Positions 10,618-18,237 of a stretch of 64,000 nt of DNA are shown piece after piece. Under the pieces are notes generated by a model. The model was not told where the DNA came from, searched no databases, and was given only the letters and a program-made list of their open reading frames with translations. Location of the stretch: assembly GCA_017889545.1 (NCBI GenBank), contig JAGFZV010000007.1, forward strand, positions 18,435-82,434. Reading direction: 5' to 3'. This DNA comes from Bacillota bacterium (GTDB lineage Bacteria; Bacillota; Negativicutes; CTSoil-072). A program made the position numbers and the translations under genes. Position 1 is the first letter of the stretch. Every line of letters begins with the position of its first letter.

Positions 10618-10656
10618 AAACAAAAACTCCTCACCCGTATTTGCGCAGGCAAGGAG
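10618..10656 (-). terminator. Leader terminator 2 of the pyr operon (attenuator)
   Basis: On the minus strand CTCCTTGCCTG pairs with CGGGTGAGGAG (two wobble pairs) and is followed by TTTTTGTTT, about 35 nt before pyrB. Its left arm lies just after PyrR loop 2, as expected for a PyrR-controlled attenuator. Confidence 0.85.
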
Positions 10657-10670
10657 AAGCTTTCCGTATC

Positions 10671-10701
10671 ATCCTTGCCGGCCTCACGGGACCAATTTAA
10701 A
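10671..10701 (-). promoter_or_regulatory. PyrR-binding anti-antiterminator loop 2
   Basis: The minus-strand leader contains TTTAAATTGGTCC followed by CGTGAGGCCGGCAAGGA. It matches the conserved GTCCNGTGAGGC core of the PyrR RNA-binding loop. UMP-bound PyrR would stabilise this hairpin and let terminator 2 form. No pyrR gene lies in the window, so the regulator must be encoded elsewhere. Confidence 0.85.
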
Positions 10702-10720
10702 GGATCGTCTTATTGCTTTC

Positions 10721-10766
10721 AAAACAATAAAAGCCTTATTGCTGTGAGTATAGCAAGAAGGCTTTT
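10721..10766 (-). terminator. Leader terminator 1 of the pyr operon (attenuator)
   Basis: On the minus strand AAAAGCCTTCTTGC pairs with GCAATAAGGCTTTT over a 10-base loop and is followed by ATTGTTTT. It sits between the two PyrR loops, so the leader carries two complete loop-plus-terminator units in tandem. Confidence 0.8.
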
Positions 10767-10783
10767 CCAACCAGTTTATTTGA

Positions 10784-10815
10784 TCTCCTTACCAGCCTCA
10801 CAGGACCAGTTTAAA
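10784..10815 (-). promoter_or_regulatory. PyrR-binding anti-antiterminator loop 1
   Basis: The minus strand reads TTTAAACTGGTCC then TGTGAGGCTGGTAAGGAGA. It shares the same GTCCNGTGAGGC core as loop 2, about 115 nt upstream of it, and lies about 15 nt after the predicted transcription start. Confidence 0.85.
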
Positions 10816-10835
10816 GGCTTTATCATATTGTTAAC

Positions 10836-10865
10836 AGTATACTCGCTGCAGCATGTTCTTGTCAA
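10836..10865 (-). promoter_or_regulatory. Sigma-A-type promoter of the pyr operon
   Basis: On the minus strand TTGACA (10860-10865) and TATACT (10836-10841) are separated by 18 bases. The predicted start near 10829 gives a leader of about 250 nt containing both PyrR units. Confidence 0.75.
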
Positions 10866-10894
10866 TGCATTCCGTCGACTTTTCCGGCAGCCCG

Positions 10895-11524
10895 TTACGC
10901 CAATAGCATCAACGGCTGCTCCAGCAACTCCCGAACCCGGGACATAAATTTCGCAGCAACCGTACTGTCAATCAACTGCGGATCAAACGACAAACACAGA
11001 TTCATCATTGGCTGAATCATAACCGCATCATCAATAACAACTTGCCGGTTGACAATACGGCATATCCCCAGTATCGCACTTTCCGGAGAATGAACATTCA
11101 ATGTAATTTGATCAACACCAAACATACCAAGGTTGGCGACTGAAAAAGTTCCGCCACTGGTTTCGTCCGGCAACAACTTCCCTTCATGAACTTTCTTGGC
11201 CAGTGTCAGGATATCATGCCGTATCGCATGTAATGATTTTCGTTGAACGTCCTTAATTACCGGTACAGAAAAACCGCGCGGCAAAGCAATCGCAACACCA
11301 ATATTAACAGTGTCATGTTCAAGAACTTGACCATCAATCAAGCTGGAATTCACTACTTTAAATTCTGTCAAAGCTTGCGCTGCGCATCGGACTATGAATT
11401 CTGTAAACGAATAACTTCCGCCGGTGATTTTTGTCAACTCGGCCTTTAACTCTTTCGCGGCCGCCATATTTACTTCAACCGTGATCGTAAGACTCTGTTG
11501 AGGCACGGGAACATTTGCCTCCAT
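10895..11524 (-). CDS. 2-oxoacid dehydrogenase E2-like catalytic domain, probably inactive
   Basis: The 209-residue product is only the chloramphenicol-acetyltransferase-like catalytic domain of dihydrolipoamide acyltransferases; the lipoyl and subunit-binding domains are absent. Typical E2 features are the LKAEL helix, the SFTEFIVRCAAQAL helix, VNIGVAIALPRG, and GGTFSVANLGMFG. The active-site signature DHRxxDG is replaced by DPQLIDS, so the catalytic His is missing. The start is ATG at 11524, after AGGAGGA. No E1 or E3 gene is nearby. It could be a structural or regulatory relic, or bind CoA without catalysis. Confidence 0.82.
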   Translation of the reverse strand: MEANVPVPQQSLTITVEVNMAAAKELKAELTKITGGSYSFTEFIVRCAAQALTEFKVVNSSLIDGQVLEHDTVNIGVAIALPRGFSVPVIKDVQRKSLHAIRHDILTLAKKVHEGKLLPDETSGGTFSVANLGMFGVDQITLNVHSPESAILGICRIVNRQVVIDDAVMIQPMMNLCLSFDPQLIDSTVAAKFMSRVRELLEQPLMLLA

Positions 11525-11675
11525 AAACAGTTCCTCCTCTTCATCTAATTTATCCTTTGCACGGATATCTTAGTGCGCGGTAAAATTATCTGTTTATTCT
11601 AAATATTATAATTCGCGATCTCGTAATGAAATCCTTTTTCTGCCAATGAAAACAATTCAAAATACATAAAAAGAC

Positions 11676-12362
11676 TTAATAATTTTTGGACACTTTTTCT
11701 GTACACAACTGCTCTTCCTTTTTGCTAAAAAAATTTCTATATGTCTGCTCCAATGTTTCGTGTTTGACCGCTGTTGCATCAAATTTAAGCAATGCAAAGG
11801 TTGTCTGAACACAAAAACCGATTGCAAATGCGGATACAATGGTTCCAATCCCAAGCATTCCACCAAGTTTCCATCCTATAATAACCGCCAAAAGTTCAAT
11901 GATTCCCCGGCAAACACCTACAGATAATCCCGATTTTCGAGTAAGTGCGACCATCAAACTGTCTCTGGGACCTGCTCCAAAAGCCGAACCGATATAAAAA
12001 TATGTGGCTAGCGAAATGATAAACAACCCTGCAATCAACATGATCGTACCAGTCACAAAGTCATTTGCCACCGGCACTATATTCAGTTTAAGAATGACGT
12101 CCAGAAACACGCCAATAAGCACCATATTTAAAACGGTACCAAAACCGAGTTTTTCTCCAAGAAAAACCGTTATGATTCCAATGAATAATCCAGTGATAAT
12201 TGAAGCGGCTCCGATGCTTATTCCAACCGTTTTGGCTAGTCCGACATGGAACACTTCCCACGGAGCGTATCCAATATTGGCATGCAAGGTAACGATAATT
12301 CCAAGCGCGTACAGGAATAGTCCTCCGACTAAAAACAGCAAACGAATATAAATTTGACGCAT
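11676..12362 (-). CDS. YczE/YyaS/YitT-family integral membrane protein
   Basis: A 228-residue inner-membrane protein with about five to six hydrophobic helices, and the family-typical HANIGYAPWEVFHVGL after helix 1 and GSAFGAGPRDSLMVAL in the middle (the repeated Gly-x-Gly-Pro-x-Asp style motif). Its C-terminal 40 residues are a charged cytoplasmic tail. The start at 12362 follows AAGGAGA. The family's transport substrate is not established and I do not assign one. It stands alone, downstream of two tRNA-Leu genes read in the same direction. Confidence 0.8.
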   Translation of the reverse strand: MRQIYIRLLFLVGGLFLYALGIIVTLHANIGYAPWEVFHVGLAKTVGISIGAASIITGLFIGIITVFLGEKLGFGTVLNMVLIGVFLDVILKLNIVPVANDFVTGTIMLIAGLFIISLATYFYIGSAFGAGPRDSLMVALTRKSGLSVGVCRGIIELLAVIIGWKLGGMLGIGTIVSAFAIGFCVQTTFALLKFDATAVKHETLEQTYRNFFSKKEEQLCTEKVSKNY

Positions 12363-12399
12363 AATAAAATCTCCTTATTTACTTATTCCCACAGGAAAA

Positions 12400-12428
12400 T
12401 AAAAAAGCCTACAAGCAAACTGCCTGTA
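12400..12428 (-). terminator. Terminator after the tRNA-Leu pair
   Basis: On the minus strand TACAGGC pairs with GCTTGTA (one wobble pair), followed by GGCTTTTTTATTTT. It lies about 20 nt past the 3' end of tRNA-Leu(GAG) and about 38 nt before the YczE-like gene. Confidence 0.7.
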
Positions 12429-12446
12429 AACCATGTCATTTCTTAT

Positions 12447-12532
12447 TGGTGCGGTAGAATGGATTTGAACCATCACGGGGTTGCCCCCGCCAGCCCCTCA
12501 AGCTGGTGCGTCTGCCGTTCCGCCACTACCGC
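12447..12532 (-). tRNA. tRNA-Leu (anticodon GAG)
   Basis: An 86-nt class II cloverleaf with a long variable arm, anticodon loop TTGAGGG and encoded CCA. It is paired with a second leucine tRNA 26 nt upstream in transcription order. Confidence 0.93.
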
Positions 12533-12558
12533 ATATTAATATCCATTATTAAAATAAG

Positions 12559-12644
12559 TGGTGCGGTCGAGTGGATTTGAACCACCACGAGGTTGCCCCC
12601 ACTAGCTCCTGAGGCTAGCGCGTCTGCCGTTCCGCCACGACCGC
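12559..12644 (-). tRNA. tRNA-Leu (anticodon CAG)
   Basis: An 86-nt class II tRNA with anticodon loop CTCAGGA and encoded CCA. Large parts are identical to the neighbouring tRNA-Leu(GAG), pointing to local duplication with divergence in the anticodon arm. Confidence 0.93.
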
Positions 12645-12787
12645 ATGTCATATGGTCTTTTTTACTGACATGCATTAGTATACCATATCATGCTTAAATG
12701 TCAACATGGAGATAAAGGATTTTGTCCCCCCTATCTAGAATTTCTTGTCAATTAAGTAATTTGCATTCAATTATCCAGAAAGGATAC

Positions 12788-14518
12788 ATGTTCTATATGA
12801 CTGATAAAAGCTATGCCTTTAAAATCTCGTTGGTTTATTTCACGTTTGGACTAGTTTGGATTTTCTTCTCCGACACTTTGTCAGCAGCTTTATTTACAAA
12901 CCATGTCCTAACCTCGGTATCAATGATCAAAGGCTGGTTATTCGTGAGCTTAACGGCTATTCTCATCTACGCCATGAGCAACCGGTATATCCGAAAGCTG
13001 TCCAACGCCAACCAGCAACTTCAAAACAATTATGATCAATTGACGGCCATGCATGAAGAATTAATCGCCACCGAAGAAGAACTGCGGCAGCAGTATAAAG
13101 ATCTTGATCATATTCAGACCCAAAATCAAGCACTGCTAAAAGCTATTCCTGACTTGATGCTGCGACTGAGCAAGCAAGGTATATTTTTGGATTATAAGCA
13201 AGCTTCTAATTTTCCTTTATTTGCTGAACCAAAACATTTTTTAGGCAAAAGCATTTTTGATATTTTTCCAGAAGATTTTTCACAAAACGCTCTGCGGCAT
13301 ATCCAGCAAGCAATCCTTAGCGGCGATATCCAATTTTTTGAATATGAGCTGCTGCAAAATCATCATATGCACTATTTTGAAGCGCGCTTTGTCCACTGCG
13401 GGCCTGACGAAGTATTGGCCATCATCAGAGATATTACGGACAGAAAACGAATGGAACAGGAATTAAAATATCTAGGGTTGCACGACGCACTGACTACAAC
13501 TTACAACCGGACTTTTTTTGAAGCAGAAATCTTAAAGATTGCAAGCTGGGATAAACAAAGCGCGGGAATTATCAGTTGTGATGTTGACGGGTTAAAACTA
13601 ATCAACGATACTCTGGGACACCGGGCAGGGGATGAATTATTAAAAGTTGTAGCAAATATCCTTCACGCTTGTGTAACTTCGCCTGACATTGTTGCCAGGA
13701 TTGGCGGGGATGAGTTTGCCGTTCTTGTACTTGACCCTGACCAACCGAAAATGACAAATATTGTAGTTCAAATTAAGGAAGCGGTAGAACAGTACAATAA
13801 AAACAATCCCCAACTTCCGCTTAGTCTATCCGCCGGTTGGTCAATAGGGCCTGCCGCTGACAACATCGATGCGTTACTAAAGGAAGCCGACAACAACATG
13901 TACCGGGAAAAAATGCACCAATCTCTCAGTTCGCGAAGTGCCATCGTACAGGCGATGATGCAGGCTTTGGAGGCGAGAGACTATATTACAGAAGGCCACG
14001 CCAACCGTCTGCAATCACTTGTAGAAGCAATATCCCGGAAACTGCAGCTGCCGGACCCTACAATCGCCGATTTAAGGCTTCTGGCAAAATTCCATGATAT
14101 AGGAAAAGTCGGCATACCTGATCATATTTTGTTTAAACCCGGCCGATTAACCGAAGATGAGCTAGCAATTATGCGCCGTCACTGCGAAATTGGTTTTCGA
14201 ATTGCAAAATCAGCGTTTGACCTGGCTCCTATTGCCGAATGCATTCTAAAGCATCAGGAGTGGTGGAATGGAAACGGTTACCCGCTCGGCATCGCCGGGG
14301 AGGATATTCCGCTGCCCTGCCGCATACTTGCGATTGTTGATGCCTTTGACGCCATGACAAACGCCCGTCCTTACCGCAAAGCAATGGAGGTTTCCGATGC
14401 AGTCAACGAGATACGCAGGTGTACGGGAACGCAATTCGATCCGGCTCTTACAGAAATTTTCATTACCGTGCTGACCGAACAGCAACTTTTAGATTCAACT
14501 GCATTATGTTCCAACTAA
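12788..14518 (+). CDS. Membrane-bound PAS-GGDEF-HD-GYP signalling protein
   Basis: A cyclic-di-GMP enzyme with two N-terminal membrane helices (about residues 10-35 and 45-70) and a coiled coil. A PAS-like sensor (about 110-225) follows, ending in DITDRKRMEQEL. The GGDEF domain (about 225-380) has an intact IGGDEF active site, so diguanylate cyclase activity is plausible. The HD-GYP domain (about 385-570) has FHDIGK and HQEWWNGNGYP, typical of c-di-GMP phosphodiesterases. Both opposing activities look intact. The start is ATG at 12788 or 12797; AAAGGA is 3 or 12 bases away, so the choice is uncertain. The frame is open further upstream without a ribosome site. Confidence 0.9.
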   Translation: MFYMTDKSYAFKISLVYFTFGLVWIFFSDTLSAALFTNHVLTSVSMIKGWLFVSLTAILIYAMSNRYIRKLSNANQQLQNNYDQLTAMHEELIATEEELRQQYKDLDHIQTQNQALLKAIPDLMLRLSKQGIFLDYKQASNFPLFAEPKHFLGKSIFDIFPEDFSQNALRHIQQAILSGDIQFFEYELLQNHHMHYFEARFVHCGPDEVLAIIRDITDRKRMEQELKYLGLHDALTTTYNRTFFEAEILKIASWDKQSAGIISCDVDGLKLINDTLGHRAGDELLKVVANILHACVTSPDIVARIGGDEFAVLVLDPDQPKMTNIVVQIKEAVEQYNKNNPQLPLSLSAGWSIGPAADNIDALLKEADNNMYREKMHQSLSSRSAIVQAMMQALEARDYITEGHANRLQSLVEAISRKLQLPDPTIADLRLLAKFHDIGKVGIPDHILFKPGRLTEDELAIMRRHCEIGFRIAKSAFDLAPIAECILKHQEWWNGNGYPLGIAGEDIPLPCRILAIVDAFDAMTNARPYRKAMEVSDAVNEIRRCTGTQFDPALTEIFITVLTEQQLLDSTALCSN

Positions 14519-14536
14519 ACACCCTATTTTTCATTA

Positions 14537-16171
14537 TTACCGCTTAATAAACGCCCATTGCCAAGCGTTCCATAAGTCACCGTATCCCGTTGGGCTCGGC
14601 TGATAATTTCCGACCGTATTTTTCACCATATCGATATTCGCCCAAAAATAGAGCGGGATAACCGGACATTCGCCGACAATCAGTTCCTGTATCCGCCAAT
14701 AAGCCTGTTTGCGGATTTCCTGGTCCACGATGGTTTTACCCCGCATTGTCAACTCATCCACTTCCGGATTTACCCAACCTGCCACATTACGGCCATCGTA
14801 GCCATTGGCAGCGCTGGGTATTTTTTTTGAATTCCACAAATCAAAATTGTCCGGATCACTCGACATCGTCAATGCAAAAATCGCCATCTCAAAGTTTCGC
14901 ATCTTTAAAACGTCATTCAAAAAATCTTCCCTCTTGATGGTCTTAATTTCCATTGCAACCCCTATTTCCTTGAGCTGCTGGGCCATCATTAACGCCACAG
15001 TTTCCCTGGCTTTGCTTCCTGCCGGGATCGACAGGGAAAACGTCAGCCGTCTTCCATTTTGAGCAAAGATATTATCATCGTCCTGTTTCCAGCCAGCTTG
15101 CGCAAGCAGTTCTTTCGCACCGGACACATTTCGTGCCGGAATTTGCAATGCAGAGTGATATGCCCATGAAGAAGCGGATTGATCTGCCAATGCCGGCTCT
15201 CCAACCCCTTTTAAAGCAGAAGTAACGATGACAGATCGATCGAGTCCCATCACGATCGCTTTGCGCACTCGCACATCCTGAAAAATCGTGGAATTCAAGT
15301 TGAAAACAGCATGTTCCCAGGTTAAGTTCGGCGTAATTACCGCTCGCATATTGGGGGTCGTTTTTACTTGATCCAACTGGGCAAACGGCACCCGGCTAAA
15401 AATATCGATTTCTCCCGTTTTTAATTGTGCGACTAGCAACGCAGCGTCCGGAACGATCTTATAGGTGATCCCGTCCAAGGTTGGCTTGCCTTGAAAATAC
15501 TGCGGATACGCTTCCAATAGAACTGCTTCGCCCACGTGCCAATCTTTAAAACGAAAAGGACCGGTCCCAACCGGCCGACGATTAAACGCCGCTTTATTCA
15601 AGTCCGGTTCCTTACTTAAAATATGCTGTGGCAATATGGCCGGGAAAAGTGACAGCATACCCGGATAATACTCGCGGAAATGGACGACTACAGTATGTTT
15701 ATCCGGAGTCTCAATTGCCCGTATTTTGTCATATCCTTCCCGGTTTTTAACATTCACCTTTGGGTCCATGATCATCTTCCAGGTAAACTTTACATCATCC
15801 GCTGTCAGCGGCATTCCATCGTGCCACGTTACATTTGTTCGCAGTCGGTAAGTAAGCGTCAATCCATTCGCACTGATGCCGCCATTTTGACGGTTTGGCG
15901 TCTCTGTTGCCAGATCAGGAATCCACTCTCCCTTGTTATTTGTTCGCAGCAGGCCGCTGAAAATCAGGCTGCTTACTTCCGTTACGGCAACTAAATCAGA
16001 CATGAGCGGATTCAAAGTATCCGGCTCATACAAAGTACCATATGTAAGCTGGCCGCCCGCTTGATAATCTACTTTTGTTTGATTGCCAGGGCCCGACGTT
16101 TGAGAGCAGCCTGTCACTAAAACAACGAATAAAAGAAAAATGATGCTTATATTTATTCTACGACCGGACAA
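14537..16171 (-). CDS. Peptide/nickel-type ABC transporter substrate-binding lipoprotein
   Basis: A family 5 solute-binding protein of about 544 residues. The N-terminus has a basic start, a hydrophobic helix and the lipobox LVTGC with the lipidated Cys near residue 22, so it is anchored outside the membrane. Family hallmarks are LTYGTLYEPDTLNPLMSD, ADDVKFTWKMIMDP and GTGPFRFKDWHVGE. No permease or ATPase gene is next to it, so it either shares a transporter encoded elsewhere or works alone. The start is TTG at 16171 after GGGGG. The lytic transglycosylase gene lies 11 nt upstream. Confidence 0.92.
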   Translation of the reverse strand: MSGRRINISIIFLLFVVLVTGCSQTSGPGNQTKVDYQAGGQLTYGTLYEPDTLNPLMSDLVAVTEVSSLIFSGLLRTNNKGEWIPDLATETPNRQNGGISANGLTLTYRLRTNVTWHDGMPLTADDVKFTWKMIMDPKVNVKNREGYDKIRAIETPDKHTVVVHFREYYPGMLSLFPAILPQHILSKEPDLNKAAFNRRPVGTGPFRFKDWHVGEAVLLEAYPQYFQGKPTLDGITYKIVPDAALLVAQLKTGEIDIFSRVPFAQLDQVKTTPNMRAVITPNLTWEHAVFNLNSTIFQDVRVRKAIVMGLDRSVIVTSALKGVGEPALADQSASSWAYHSALQIPARNVSGAKELLAQAGWKQDDDNIFAQNGRRLTFSLSIPAGSKARETVALMMAQQLKEIGVAMEIKTIKREDFLNDVLKMRNFEMAIFALTMSSDPDNFDLWNSKKIPSAANGYDGRNVAGWVNPEVDELTMRGKTIVDQEIRKQAYWRIQELIVGECPVIPLYFWANIDMVKNTVGNYQPSPTGYGDLWNAWQWAFIKR

Positions 16172-16182
16172 CGGAAAACCCC

Positions 16183-16743
16183 CTAACGCCCATACAGCTC
16201 TTGGTAGCGTTTTTTACTGGCCAAAACCCGGCCAACATACTCTCTGGTTTCTTTGAAGGGTATCTGCTCGATACTGTGAAAATCACTTTGCCATCCATAT
16301 TGTGACATCCATTGCCGGACATTCCCCCTGCCGCCGTTATAAGCGGCCAAAGCTAAGATTTCGTTGTTCGCAAATTCTTCTTTCAGAGAAGCAAAATACC
16401 AGGTGCCAAACCGAATGCCGACTTCAGGATGATCCAAATCATTTAACCGGAATTGATCCTCGTGAAGTTGTTCGGCAACCCAATTGGCGGTCTGTGGCAT
16501 CATTTGCATAATTCCCCGCGCCCCGGTGGGAGATTGGGCTGTAGCCTTGAATTTACTTTCACTATAAATTAATCCAGCTACCAAATAAGGATCTAAATGA
16601 TGTTTCTCAGCATATAGAAATACGGTAGCTTGATAAGGAAACGGATACAAAAACTTTTTTTGAAACCAATCACTGCTGTATACGGCTTGACCGAATACAA
16701 GCAACGCACATAAGCCAATCAGCAGTGTTTTAACACTGTGCAA
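16183..16743 (-). CDS. Soluble-lytic-transglycosylase-type (SLT) peptidoglycan lyase
   Basis: Cleaves peptidoglycan between MurNAc and GlcNAc outside the membrane. The 186-residue protein has an N-terminal signal or anchor helix (LLIGLCALLVFGQAVY). Its SLT domain carries the catalytic Glu in GLIYSESKF, the SPTGARGIMQMMP motif, and AYNGGRGNV. The start is TTG at 16743 with GGAGTGA upstream. It follows coaE by only 6 nt, at the end of a polA-mutM-coaE run, and may be co-transcribed with it. Confidence 0.92.
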   Translation of the reverse strand: MHSVKTLLIGLCALLVFGQAVYSSDWFQKKFLYPFPYQATVFLYAEKHHLDPYLVAGLIYSESKFKATAQSPTGARGIMQMMPQTANWVAEQLHEDQFRLNDLDHPEVGIRFGTWYFASLKEEFANNEILALAAYNGGRGNVRQWMSQYGWQSDFHSIEQIPFKETREYVGRVLASKKRYQELYGR

Positions 16744-16749
16744 ATTCGA

Positions 16750-17352
16750 TCACTCCGTTGTCTTTGTTTTTTCGGCCCATGCCTTTTCCACTTGGCGAGC
16801 CGTTGCCGCCAGATCCCCTTCATTATCGATCACAATTGTCGCATAACGCAGTTTCTCGCGAAGCGGCATTTGTGATCGTATTCTTGCTTTCGCTTCGTCC
16901 GCTGTTAAATGGTCCCTTTTTTGCAGCCGTTCCATTTCCACTTCTTCATTAACATAGACAACCCATACTTCATCAACCAAATCTGCAAAATTGGCCTCAA
17001 GCAGCAAAGGAACATCCAAGACAATGATTTTATGTCCTCTTTTTTCCATATCAAAAATTGTTTCTTCCATCTCATGGAAAATTCTCGAATGCGTAATCTT
17101 GTTTAACACTTCCCGGTCGGATGGAGAATTGAAAACAATGTTTCCCAGTAATTTTCGGTTCAAATGCCCATCCGGCAATAAAACAGCCTTGCCAAAGTGA
17201 GCGACGATTTCCTGCCATGCAGGCTGATCCGGTTCAACAATTTGCCGCGCCAATTGGTCTGCATCAACAACACAAGCACCCAATTTCCGCAAAATATCGC
17301 TTACAGAACTTTTGCCGCTGGCAATCCCACCGGTAAGACCAATCACATACAT
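16750..17352 (-). CDS. coaE: Dephospho-CoA kinase
   Basis: Last step of coenzyme A synthesis: phosphorylates the ribose 3'-hydroxyl of dephospho-CoA. The 200-residue protein begins MYVIGLTGGIASGKS (P-loop), then VVDADQLAR and, mid-protein, VLDVPLLLEANF, all typical of CoaE. The ATG at 17352 is preceded by GGCGGTAGAGG. The frame runs to 17412 but overlaps the end of mutM without reason. It is 23 nt after mutM; the order polA-mutM-coaE is common in Firmicutes. Confidence 0.95.
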   Translation of the reverse strand: MYVIGLTGGIASGKSSVSDILRKLGACVVDADQLARQIVEPDQPAWQEIVAHFGKAVLLPDGHLNRKLLGNIVFNSPSDREVLNKITHSRIFHEMEETIFDMEKRGHKIIVLDVPLLLEANFADLVDEVWVVYVNEEVEMERLQKRDHLTADEAKARIRSQMPLREKLRYATIVIDNEGDLAATARQVEKAWAEKTKTTE

Positions 17353-17375
17353 ACCTCTACCGCCTGCCTTTATTA

Positions 17376-18224
17376 TCATGTATGTACAGGCTTGCAGCCC
17401 TGCGGCTGGCAACTAGGGCAATAATGCGTCCCTCGGCCCGCTACTTCTGTTTTCGCAATCAAACATCCACAAAGAAGGCATGCCTGATTTTTCCGTCCGT
17501 AAACGTGCAAATGATGCTGGTGTCCGCCGCTCTGGCCATTGCTGTTTCGATAATCGCGCACTGTCGTCCCGCCATGCTGTATCCCTTCCGAGATGACTTG
17601 GTTGATCCTGGTGTACAAACGGTCAATTTCTTCGCCCGATAATGAGTTTCCGGAACGCGAAGGGTGAATACCGGACAAATGCAGACTTTCATCCACATAA
17701 ATATTCCCCAGTCCGCCGATAGCCTTTTGGTTCAGCAGCAATCCTTTGACCGTTCCCCGGTAATTCGCTGCAATCGACTGCAAATATTCCCCGGTAAATT
17801 CGGGCGATAACGGTTCCGGTCCCATCGCATTCAAACCGCCGATCCGCCATAATTCCTCCGGAGTGATCAAATATAACGTTCCCAGCGTGCGTGTATCTGC
17901 ATATAATAACGCATGGTCATCCGTAAAGGTAAAAATAACGCGCGTATACTTGTCATGCGGCATTCCCGGCATGACATAAATCAACCGCCCAGTCATCCGC
18001 AAATGCACGACCAGCAGCAACTCTTCGTCCAAATGAAAAATCAGATATTTTCCCCGCCGTTCTACCGACGTAATCGTCCGGCCAACAACAGATTGCTGAA
18101 AAGTTTCAGCGGATGGCCACTTAATAAGACGTGGCAGCCTTAAATCAATACTCTGAACTGTCTTTCCAATAATCTGCCCGGCAAGTGCTCGCCGGATAAT
18201 CTCCACTTCCGGCATCTCCGGCAT
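17376..18224 (-). CDS. mutM: Formamidopyrimidine-DNA glycosylase (Fpg)
   Basis: Removes 8-oxoguanine and related lesions and nicks the DNA. The 282-residue protein starts MPEMPEVEIIRR, giving the catalytic Pro-2 and Glu-3 after Met removal. It has the H2TH helix region (KGLLLNQKAIGGLGNIYVDE), the GGTTVRDYRNSNG loop and a C-terminal zinc finger (CLLCGC then YCPSC). The start at 18224 sits six bases after GGAGGG. Second gene of the polA-mutM-coaE group, 13 nt after polA. Confidence 0.96.
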   Translation of the reverse strand: MPEMPEVEIIRRALAGQIIGKTVQSIDLRLPRLIKWPSAETFQQSVVGRTITSVERRGKYLIFHLDEELLLVVHLRMTGRLIYVMPGMPHDKYTRVIFTFTDDHALLYADTRTLGTLYLITPEELWRIGGLNAMGPEPLSPEFTGEYLQSIAANYRGTVKGLLLNQKAIGGLGNIYVDESLHLSGIHPSRSGNSLSGEEIDRLYTRINQVISEGIQHGGTTVRDYRNSNGQSGGHQHHLHVYGRKNQACLLCGCLIAKTEVAGRGTHYCPSCQPQGCKPVHT

Positions 18225-18237
18225 ACTATTCCCTCCA

